Under the pieces are notes generated by a model. The model saw only the letters and a program-made list of their open reading frames with translations, made no database searches and was not told the DNA's origin. Shown here piece by piece: positions 1 to 4,748 of a stretch of DNA of 6,238 nt. The DNA comes from Minisyncoccota bacterium (lineage in GTDB: Bacteria; Patescibacteriota; Minisyncoccia; Phycocordibacterales; Phycocordibacteraceae). Position numbers and translations under genes: made by a program. Within the stretch, counting starts at the first letter, position 1. The number at the start of each line of letters is the position of its first letter. The stretch is from the NCBI GenBank assembly GCA_022844065.1, contig JALHML010000036.1:1-6238 (forward strand), given 5' to 3'.

Positions 1-37
1 TAGCACTCCGGTCGTGGCACAGTAACCGACTGACACT

Positions 38-553
38 ATGGAAAAACTCTTAAAAATAGCTCCCCTTGGTGCACTCTCCTTCCTCTTTGTTGGGAGCACT
101 GCGGCGGCACAGTCTGAAATAACTGGAACCCTTACAGGGTCTGGAGAAACGACTGACACCACTGATAGTGGAGACGGGACACTTGGGGGCACTGTGACTG
201 ACGACTCTGATGGGACGCTTGGAGGCACGGTTTCTGGAGGGGGCTCAAGCGGGACTCTTGGAGGAACGGTCTCGGGTGGCAACACCCTCGGCGGCACGGT
301 TTCTGGAGGAAGCTCTGGAGGCGGTGGCGGCGGGAGCAGTGGTGGCGGTGGCGGGGGAGGCTCTTCTAACAACAATCAAGGAGAGGTTCTCGGTGCTAGC
401 GACGACAACACGGGCGGTGTGCTCGGCGATTCTACCGGATTCCCGAATACGGGTCTCGGTGGAGACGGCTTGACGCTTATGTTCGCACTTATTGCCGCAG
501 CAGTGATTGCCAGTATCGGCATCTATCTCGCATCGCGTCGCGCAGTACGCTAA
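38..553 (+). CDS. Secreted Gly/Ser/Thr-rich surface protein with FPNTG sortase signal
   Basis: The 171-residue product is probably exported and anchored to the envelope by the sortase encoded next door. Residues 1-24 form a signal peptide: basic start (MEKLLK), hydrophobic core, and an Ala-rich site ending TAAA before QS. Residues 47-88 hold four copies of a TLGGTV unit, followed by a flexible Gly/Ser tract (about 89-110) and two VLG-containing stretches (EVLGA, GVLGD). The C-terminus is a classic sorting signal: FPNTG at 135-139, a hydrophobic segment at about 145-165, and a basic tail (RRAVR). No catalytic domain is visible, so it is likely a stalk, linker or small surface display protein. 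The ATG is chosen because it starts the signal peptide; no clear Shine-Dalgarno site precedes it. Only 37 bases upstream are in the window, so its promoter may be missing. The export and anchoring assignment is strong; the biological role is unknown. Confidence 0.88.
   Translation: MEKLLKIAPLGALSFLFVGSTAAAQSEITGTLTGSGETTDTTDSGDGTLGGTVTDDSDGTLGGTVSGGGSSGTLGGTVSGGNTLGGTVSGGSSGGGGGGSSGGGGGGGSSNNNQGEVLGASDDNTGGVLGDSTGFPNTGLGGDGLTLMFALIAAAVIASIGIYLASRRAVR
176..301 (+). repeat. Four-copy TLGGTV protein repeat in the surface protein
   Basis: The heptad [G/N]TLGGTV occurs at residues 47-53, 59-65, 72-78 and 82-88, with start-to-start spacings of 12, 13 and 10 residues and acidic or Gly/Ser spacers. 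The DNA copies differ at synonymous positions (for example gggacacttggg against gggacgcttgga), so the peptide appears conserved rather than the DNA recently duplicated. Confidence 0.85.
305..367 (+). repeat. Gly/Ser low-complexity tract
   Basis: About 21 codons encode almost only Gly and Ser, with runs of six and seven glycines separated by Ser pairs, from near-repetitive ggtggcggtggcggg DNA. It probably serves as a flexible linker that lifts the repeat region away from the anchor. Such a tract is prone to slippage and length variation. Confidence 0.7.
440..454 (+). other. FPNTG sortase recognition motif
   Basis: The codons ttc ccg aat acg ggt encode FPNTG, an LPXTG-type pentapeptide with Phe at position one. 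It is followed within about six residues by a hydrophobic helix and then Arg residues at the C-terminus, the standard order of a cell-wall sorting signal. In known sortase chemistry cleavage falls between Thr and Gly. Confidence 0.85.
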
Positions 554-568
554 GCGTCTTTGGACGTT

Positions 569-603
569 CGCAAGGCAGCGGGATTCGTTCCGCTGTTCTT
601 GCG
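569..603 (+). promoter_or_regulatory. Hairpin between surface protein and sortase genes
   Basis: Arms CGCAAG/CTTGCG and CAGCGG/CCGCTG form a two-part 12-bp stem, separated by a small G/TT internal loop and closed by an 8-nt loop. It lies 15 bases after the surface-protein stop and ends 11 bases before the sortase ATG. No T tract follows, so it is a weak terminator candidate. It could stabilise the upstream mRNA, give partial read-through, or limit sortase translation. The role is inferred from position only. Confidence 0.5.
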
Positions 604-614
604 ATACCTACACC

Positions 615-1178
615 ATGCCTCGATACTCCCTACTCATTCTCATTGGTTTGGCCACTCTAATCGCACTTGCTGCGGGAATGTACTATCTCAATGCGCCCAT
701 CAGTACTGAACAAAGTGTGGAGGTAGCTCTTACACCAGACACCCCGGCTCGTCTTATGATTCCAGTACTTGATGTTGATGCATCGGTTGAATCTGTTGGA
801 CGCACGCGAGCGGGGAATATGGGCAGTCCTACCTCATCTACCGGTATTGCGTGGTTTAAAGAGGGTGCGAGACCTGGTGAGCGCGGGAGTGCCGTTGTTG
901 CAGGACACTTGGATAACGCACTCGGACGTTCAGGAGTCTTCAAAAACCTCGAGAAGCTTCAAGCTGGTGACGAGGTGATCGTGGAAACCGTTTCTGGTGA
1001 GACTTTGCGCTTTAGAGTAGTTGAGATGGTGACCTATCCGCACAATGCACCTCCTGACGATCTCTTCACTCGTGCTGACGGTAGTTTACTTAATCTCATC
1101 ACCTGCACAGGTGAATGGCTCCAGGAAGAGAAGACGTATGACGGCCGGCTGGTTGTGTATACGGAGTTAGTACCGTAA
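615..1178 (+). CDS. Class F-like sortase (membrane-anchored transpeptidase)
   Basis: The 187-residue product is a cysteine transpeptidase that should cleave the FPNTG signal of the upstream protein and attach it to an envelope nucleophile. Residues 4-25 form an N-terminal signal anchor, so the catalytic domain faces outside. The domain begins with LMIPVLDVDA and runs through GIAWFKEGARPGERGSAVVA. The triad is visible: His98 in AGHLDN, Cys164 in LITCTG and Arg178 in YDGRLVVY. The PG..GS.VVAGH pattern and compact size resemble the class F sortases of Actinobacteria and CPR bacteria; class assignment is less sure than sortase identity. The frame stays open upstream to an ATG at 507, but that start overlaps the surface gene by 47 bases and would bury the signal anchor. 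ATG 615 gives a clean anchor. It has no obvious Shine-Dalgarno site. Same-strand order and the 61-base gap suggest co-transcription with its substrate. Confidence 0.9.
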   Translation: MPRYSLLILIGLATLIALAAGMYYLNAPISTEQSVEVALTPDTPARLMIPVLDVDASVESVGRTRAGNMGSPTSSTGIAWFKEGARPGERGSAVVAGHLDNALGRSGVFKNLEKLQAGDEVIVETVSGETLRFRVVEMVTYPHNAPPDDLFTRADGSLLNLITCTGEWLQEEKTYDGRLVVYTELVP

Positions 1179-1279
1179 GTGGGTACGGCTGGAATGTTTT
1201 TGCAGTTGGTGACCCTAACGGGAAATAATTGGAACCGCTTCTTGCTACAGATACAGGCTTTCGATGTATTGAAATAGCA

Positions 1280-1307
1280 GAGCCCCAGACCGGATTGTCT
1301 GGGGCTC
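1280..1307 (+). terminator. Stem-loop between convergent genes
   Basis: GAGCCCCAGAC and GTCTGGGGCTC form a perfect 11-bp GC-rich stem with a 6-base loop, about 100 bases after the sortase stop and 19 bases beyond the stop of the convergent minus-strand gene. Neither strand has a strong T tract (the minus side has a short TTTC), so it is not a textbook intrinsic terminator. Its symmetric position suggests a shared end signal or a 3'-end block for both transcripts. Confidence 0.6.
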
Positions 1308-1325
1308 GATTACAGTTGAAAGTAC

Positions 1326-1979
1326 TTAAGGGATTACGCAGATATACTGCAAACAATCAGCACTATAGCCTGCGAGCTCATTGACGTGTGATGAGGCTAA
1401 TTCCAGCTCGCCCTTATCGTTGTCTAGATTCATATCCAACACGTCTCCATCGATTGGTTCCATAGCGACGACTGTCCTGATCTCCTCCTGATCATCCCAG
1501 ACGAGACGAAGCTCAGCTGCCATTTCTGGCGTACAAAGTTTGAATCCCATCCGAATCATGCGTCGTCGCATGATGGAATAATGCAGGTGCTCGTCAAGAC
1601 CCAAGTCCCTCCCATTCAGTAGTGCCAGGTTGACCCGGGTTTCTTCTGTTGCCAAGATGACGTCGGGATGTCGCAGAATTGCTTCTGCGGATGGCCAAAC
1701 CGGGTAGGCCTCCTGCTTCAAGGCTTGAAGGAGGTCGTCGACTGACTTTCGCCTGCCGATCGTAATCGTTTTCCAGGGAACGAAGAGCGGGTTTCGCTTA
1801 AGCGTGCCACTCAAGTCCGACGGAGGTTCATTCGGCTGCAGCATGAACTGCCGTATGAGACCTAGCCGGTCACCTTCGCAGAGCTTGTGAACTTGACCTG
1901 CGTCCCAGCCATTACGCCGGAAGGCAAATTCAAGCTGTTGTCCCAGACCTTGTGTCAGAATAAACTCGTCATTTTTCAT
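1326..1979 (-). CDS. Uncharacterised CPR-style protein
   Basis: The 217-residue product is soluble, with no signal peptide or membrane segment, and has no enzyme motif I can name. The N-terminal part (about residues 9-45) has a pattern GLGQQLE.AFRRNGW...VHKLCEGD..GLIRQ. The middle contains PFV/LFVPWKTITIGRR-type sequence, and the C-terminal half has LCTPEMAAELRL, a DQ pair, and AMEPIDGD. From memory this architecture resembles hypothetical proteins that recur as paralogues in Parcubacteria genomes; that link is recollection, not a search. The ATG at 1979 is supported by GGAG eight bases upstream. A strong promoter (2132-2160) and a structured leader precede it, so it is a separately controlled single gene. 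Function unknown. Confidence 0.8.
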   Translation of the reverse strand: MKNDEFILTQGLGQQLEFAFRRNGWDAGQVHKLCEGDRLGLIRQFMLQPNEPPSDLSGTLKRNPLFVPWKTITIGRRKSVDDLLQALKQEAYPVWPSAEAILRHPDVILATEETRVNLALLNGRDLGLDEHLHYSIMRRRMIRMGFKLCTPEMAAELRLVWDDQEEIRTVVAMEPIDGDVLDMNLDNDKGELELASSHVNELAGYSADCLQYICVIP

Positions 1980-2052
1980 GACATGTTCTCCAGTATGTTT
2001 CCAACATGATCCTTGTGGAACCCGTTGGCGCTAACTGACTTGCGGGTATCGC

Positions 2053-2103
2053 TTCGCCATAGCAGGGAAAGGCCTCAAATAAGCCTCTTTCTGCTATGGC
2101 GAA
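2053..2103 (-). promoter_or_regulatory. Long imperfect hairpin in the 5' leader of the unknown gene
   Basis: Perfect 13-bp arms (2053-2065 and 2091-2103; TTCGCCATAGCAG and CTGCTATGGCGAA) continue inward through mostly paired bases to a GGC/GCC closing stem. The total is about 21 positions with one wobble and two A/C mismatches on the minus strand. The promoter at 2132-2160 should start transcription near 2125, so the hairpin lies inside the ~145-nt leader of the minus-strand gene. No T tract follows, so it is not a simple terminator. It may be a stability element, a protein-binding site or part of a cis-regulatory RNA. Confidence 0.6.
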
Positions 2104-2131
2104 ATAACCAGTCAAAGATCGAGCTGGCTAC

Positions 2132-2160
2132 TGTATACAATATATTCTAACTAGAGTCAA
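2132..2160 (-). promoter_or_regulatory. Sigma-70-like promoter of the unknown gene
   Basis: On the minus strand TTGACT (2160-2155), a 17-base spacer and TATACA (2137-2132) give a near-consensus housekeeping promoter. The spacer is AT-rich. The expected start is near 2125. It begins just downstream of the tRNA-Glu gene, so the unknown gene need not depend on read-through from the tRNA. Confidence 0.7.
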
Positions 2161-2164
2161 ATTG

Positions 2165-2236
2165 TGATCCCACGGGGAATCGAACCCCGATTTCCTGCGT
2201 GAAAGGCGGGCGTCCTAACCGTTAGACGATGGGACC
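2165..2236 (-). tRNA. tRNA-Glu (anticodon UUC)
   Basis: The minus strand folds as a 72-nt cloverleaf. Acceptor GGTCCCA pairs with TGGGATC, the D stem is GTCT/GGAC, the anticodon loop is CTTTCAC (TTC, reads GAA/GAG), and the T arm is CGGGG-TTCGATT-CCCCG. The discriminator is A and the next bases are CAA, so the 3' CCA is not encoded and must be added enzymatically. The anticodon stem CCCGC/GCAGG has one C-A mismatch in its middle; otherwise all stems pair. Confidence 0.93.
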
Positions 2237-2264
2237 TTTCTTGTAGCACTTTGCTACGACAGGC

Positions 2265-2292
2265 ACTGTACCACTTTTCCTGCAGGCTTCAA
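2265..2292 (-). promoter_or_regulatory. Probable promoter of tRNA-Glu
   Basis: On the minus strand TTGAAG (2292-2287), a 16-base spacer and TACAGT (2270-2265) predict a start near 2258, about 20 bases before the tRNA. A 6-bp hairpin (2243-2257) fills most of the short leader. The match to consensus is moderate. Confidence 0.45.
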
Positions 2293-2306
2293 ACGTCATG
2301 ATGCCT

Positions 2307-2312
2307 TATACT
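2307..2312 (+). promoter_or_regulatory. -10 box (TATACT) of the antiporter gene
   Basis: TATACT ends ten bases before the antiporter ATG. A start 6-8 bases downstream would fall at about 2318-2320, leaving almost no 5' untranslated region. No good -35 box is visible at 16-18 bases. No Shine-Dalgarno site is present, which is consistent with a leaderless mRNA. Confidence 0.45.
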
Positions 2313-2322
2313 CGGTGAACAT

Positions 2323-3285
2323 ATGGGACTTATCATATCGCTTGCCCTACTTTTCGTTGGGCTCCTCATCTTAATACTCGGGGCCGATTGGCTCGTGAAG
2401 GGGGCATCCTCTATAGCGCGTAGGTATGGAATCTCACCTCTTGTTATAGGTCTTACGGTAGTGGCGTTCGGGACTTCGATGCCGGAACTTTCCGTAAACA
2501 TATATGCGGCACTTTCTGGTGCCACGGGACTTGCGGTAGGGAACGTCGTTGGTTCGAATATCGCAAACATCCTGCTCGTGCTCGGTGCGTCGGCTATTAT
2601 CTGCAGTTTGTCGGTAAAGTCGAGTACGGTCAGGTGGGAGATACCACTTGCGCTCCTTGCGAGCGTGCTTGTGCTTGTGGTGGGTAGTGACCAACTTCTT
2701 GATGGTGCGGTTATCGACGTTATTACGCGGACTGACGGCATCGTCTTGCTCGGACTGTTTGCGATATTTATGTTCTATATCATTGCGATTGTTAAAAGCG
2801 ACTCGAATGCAATTGAGATTGATGATAGTGAAGCGCTCCCCACAGGACGCGCCGTACTCTACACGGTCGTCGGACTTGTCGGACTTGTTGCGGGTGGGCG
2901 ACTACTCGTAGATCAAGCGGTATCGCTCGCGACGCTGGCCGGACTCTCAGAGGCGGTTATTGGGCTGACGGTTGTTGCAATTGGTACCTCGCTTCCTGAA
3001 CTCGCAACCTCCGTAGTCGCCGCGTGGCGTAAACAAGTAGATATTGCCGTCGGCAACGTTATTGGCTCAAACATTTTCAATGTCTTCCTCGTACTTGGCG
3101 TAAGCTCGGTCATCGCGCCGTTGCCGGTACGTGATGGGTTCGTTGTCGATGCGCTGGTGATGATTGCTGCGACACTCTTTTTATCTGTTGCGCTTTTCCT
3201 TGGCAAGCGCGGACACATCGATCGATGGCAAGGAATACTATTTGTGCTTCTGTATTTCGCATACGTGACGTATTTACTCCTTTAA
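2323..3285 (+). CDS. Calcium/sodium (CaCA family) antiporter
   Basis: The 320-residue inner-membrane protein is predicted to exchange Ca2+ (or another cation) for Na+ or H+. It shows the two inverted alpha repeats that define the Ca2+:cation antiporter superfamily. Alpha-1 has GTSMPE (50-55) and GNVVGSNIANI (73-83); alpha-2 has GTSLPE (221-226) and GNVIGSNIFN (244-253). Glu55 and Glu226, with the Asn residues of the two GSN motifs, match the ion-binding core. About ten hydrophobic segments alternate with short loops, and an acidic loop (about 159-171, SDSNAIEIDDSE) separates the halves. Length and layout match YrbG-like bacterial exchangers. The ATG starts directly with the first membrane helix. 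It stands alone between two tRNA genes. Family assignment is firm; the transported ion pair is inferred. Confidence 0.95.
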   Translation: MGLIISLALLFVGLLILILGADWLVKGASSIARRYGISPLVIGLTVVAFGTSMPELSVNIYAALSGATGLAVGNVVGSNIANILLVLGASAIICSLSVKSSTVRWEIPLALLASVLVLVVGSDQLLDGAVIDVITRTDGIVLLGLFAIFMFYIIAIVKSDSNAIEIDDSEALPTGRAVLYTVVGLVGLVAGGRLLVDQAVSLATLAGLSEAVIGLTVVAIGTSLPELATSVVAAWRKQVDIAVGNVIGSNIFNVFLVLGVSSVIAPLPVRDGFVVDALVMIAATLFLSVALFLGKRGHIDRWQGILFVLLYFAYVTYLLL

Positions 3286-3293
3286 GCCAACCC

Positions 3294-3322
3294 TTATCAT
3301 TTACTGCTTCTCTTGATAGGAT
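3294..3322 (+). promoter_or_regulatory. Possible promoter of tRNA-Ser
   Basis: TTATCA (3294-3299), a 17-base spacer and TAGGAT (3317-3322) predict a start near 3329, about 12 bases before the tRNA. The same bases can form a weak 7-bp hairpin just after the antiporter stop. The consensus match is modest. Confidence 0.35.
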
Positions 3323-3340
3323 GCAGGGGTTCCAACACAG

Positions 3341-3428
3341 GGAGAGGTGCGTGAGTGGTTGAAACGACCGGTTTCGAAAACCGGCATACCGAAAGGTATC
3401 GGGAGTTCGAATCTCCCCCTCTCCGCCA
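3341..3428 (+). tRNA. tRNA-Ser (anticodon CGA)
   Basis: This is an 88-nt class II tRNA. Acceptor GGAGAGG pairs with CCTCTCC, the anticodon stem is CCGGT/ACCGG around loop TTCGAAA (CGA, reads UCG), there is a long variable arm with TACC/GGTA, and the T arm is GGGAG-TTCGAAT-CTCCC. G73 and an encoded CCA close the gene. Overall it closely resembles the bacterial tRNA-Ser(CGA) I know from E. coli. Confidence 0.95.
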
Positions 3429-3430
3429 AA

Positions 3431-3462
3431 GAAAAAGGGCGCTCGCTTTCGCGGGCGCCCTT
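3431..3462 (-). terminator. Intrinsic terminator of the HAD gene, abutting tRNA-Ser
   Basis: AAGGGCGCTCGC and GCGGGCGCCCTT form a 12-bp stem with a single wobble pair around a TTTC loop. Read on the minus strand, the stem is followed by TTTTTC and begins eight bases after the HAD stop, which is a standard intrinsic terminator. On the plus strand only TT follows, so it would stop the tRNA-Ser transcript less efficiently, though it lies only a few bases after the tRNA 3' end. Confidence 0.85.
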
Positions 3463-3469
3463 AGAAGGT

Positions 3470-4639
3470 CTAGTACAACGTTGGCTTGTTGCGATCCTTC
3501 AAGAATGCAGCAATGGTTTCCGGGGCTGAGAGCCCCGGGTACGCCACTGATCCATTCACGAACATTCGCATCGGCACGCCTGCTCGCTCGAGCATCTCAA
3601 AGCCCGCACGACCAGTTGGGTTCAGGTTGTCCGTTATGAATCGAAGGCTTTCCCCAACATGCCGTAGTCCGAAACGAGAATCATTACGATCGAGATACGG
3701 CGCAAGTGGAGAATCACCCACAAGCAGGAAGGTAGCGCGTAGTGCACGCCCGGCGTAGCACCCAGCCCGAAGGTCAGGAACTTGGTCGCCAGCGATGAGG
3801 AGATCCTCAATCATCTCTCCGCGGGAGAGAATCGCAAGTGTCTCGTCCACCATTTCTTCCTTCGATGCATAGCGCGGCATGAGATAGAACTGAAACTTTT
3901 CGATAGTCTCATCGCTCTCGTCCACAATACGCAAGTTTTGGTGAATGTTTCCAAACTCTTCAACGAGCGAATTGTTGTTCTCAACCGTAATACCGGAGAG
4001 GTTTGCAACCTGTCGCAAACCAAGTAGGGCTGTTTGGATATCGTTCTTAACGCGATCTTTGGTTGCCCGATTCAGGAACTGGAACTGAATGCGGTACTCA
4101 AGTGGCATCACGTCAGTTTTGGCCGTCCGATAATTCTCTTCGAACTCGATAGGTGCGAGATAGTCCCGGTAGTCTTCCAGGAGCGGATTACGAATGAGTC
4201 GTATGAAGTTGAGCGCATGCGCGCGCCAATTAATGCCGAGGCGTCGCTTGTAAGAGCGACGTTCTCGGTACCACTCCTCAGGCTGTAGGAAATAACAGCC
4301 GGTTCCCATACTCATGATCGCTTTCGGGTCCGTAAACGGCACACGACATGCAATCGTCTCCGGCTTCAGGTAGTACCGTCTTCCCGGCGTTCCCCCAAGG
4401 AGTGGGCGAGGCCGGCTGAAACCATTATGAACTGATGCTGTGTGGTATTCGTTCGACATTAGCATTTCCGCGGTCTGCGCTGAGGCAACCGTGAACGTGC
4501 CGTTTGTGTCGACGTAATCACGAACGAATTGAGCGGCGGCAAGTGCTTCAGGCGCTGCCGTGCCATCCTTCATGGCCTCGGTCATCAAGGTGCCGTCGAC
4601 ATCAAAGACGCCAACGTACCCCAAACTCGGCGTCTCCAT
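3470..4639 (-). CDS. HAD-superfamily phosphatase with large cap domain
   Basis: The 389-residue cytosolic protein is probably a Mg2+-dependent phosphohydrolase. Motif I is DVDGTL with nucleophile Asp13 and acid/base Asp15; motif II is VASAQT (Ser53); Lys260 in YASKEEM is a candidate motif III; motif IV is GDQVPD (Asp285, Asp289). About 190 residues between motifs II and III fit a C2-type cap, as in Cof-like, sucrose-phosphate and mannosylglycerate-phosphate phosphatases. It is longer than most Cof proteins (about 270), mainly through the cap and a C-terminal extension after residue 300. The substrate cannot be read from the sequence; a sugar phosphate is a family-based guess. The ATG is supported by AGGGGG eight bases upstream, the best Shine-Dalgarno site in the window. 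It is divergent from the ATP-grasp gene and has its own terminator. Confidence 0.85.
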   Translation of the reverse strand: METPSLGYVGVFDVDGTLMTEAMKDGTAAPEALAAAQFVRDYVDTNGTFTVASAQTAEMLMSNEYHTASVHNGFSRPRPLLGGTPGRRYYLKPETIACRVPFTDPKAIMSMGTGCYFLQPEEWYRERRSYKRRLGINWRAHALNFIRLIRNPLLEDYRDYLAPIEFEENYRTAKTDVMPLEYRIQFQFLNRATKDRVKNDIQTALLGLRQVANLSGITVENNNSLVEEFGNIHQNLRIVDESDETIEKFQFYLMPRYASKEEMVDETLAILSRGEMIEDLLIAGDQVPDLRAGCYAGRALRATFLLVGDSPLAPYLDRNDSRFGLRHVGESLRFITDNLNPTGRAGFEMLERAGVPMRMFVNGSVAYPGLSAPETIAAFLKDRNKPTLY

Positions 4640-4678
4640 TGATATTTCCCCCTATGTAAATGAACAGGCTCGTCTAAC

Positions 4679-4684
4679 TGTATA
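4679..4684 (-). promoter_or_regulatory. -10 box (TATACA) of the HAD gene
   Basis: Minus-strand TATACA predicts a start near 4672, giving a leader of about 30 bases that contains the AGGGGG Shine-Dalgarno site. No good -35 hexamer is seen at 16-18 bases. Upstream lie two small palindromes, TGAAGACTTCA (4694-4704) and TTCATGAA (4702-4709), in the region shared with the divergent gene; these could be operator sites. Confidence 0.4.
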
Positions 4685-4733
4685 GCACGCCTTCTGAAGA
4701 CTTCATGAACCGTCAAAGAGAGCCTAGATACGC

Positions 4734-4739
4734 TATACT
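4734..4739 (+). promoter_or_regulatory. -10 box (TATACT) of the ATP-grasp gene
   Basis: TATACT ends nine bases before the ATG at 4749. The expected start is near 4746, so the mRNA would be leaderless or nearly so. It also makes the in-frame GTG at 4740 unlikely as the start codon, because that codon would lie upstream of the transcript. The -35 region is weak. Confidence 0.5.
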
Positions 4740-4748
4740 GTGCCAATC

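Noticed and set aside
176..301. Repeat block considered as a CRISPR-like array
   Set aside because: The repeats are short, vary at synonymous positions, lie in frame inside a coding gene and have no spacer structure.
507..614. Longer in-frame start for the sortase at ATG 507
   Set aside because: It overlaps the surface-protein gene and would place about 36 residues, including a polar stretch, ahead of a clean signal anchor that begins at ATG 615.
1099..1356. Minus-strand open frame of 85 codons overlapping the sortase end
   Set aside because: Its sequence lacks domain features, it overlaps the sortase gene antisense and crosses the stem-loop; it looks like a shadow frame.
2053..2103. Long inverted repeat considered as a transposon end or attachment site
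   Set aside because: The two arms face each other over a 25-base interior with no transposase or integrase nearby and no target-site duplication; a leader hairpin fits better.
2289..2741. Long minus-strand frame opposite the antiporter
   Set aside because: It is Ser/Thr/Pro-rich as expected from antisense of a hydrophobic membrane-protein gene, and the antiporter is certain.
4740..4748. GTG start for the ATP-grasp gene
   Set aside because: It directly abuts the TATACT box and would lie upstream of the expected transcript start; ATG 4749 is more plausible, though not proven.
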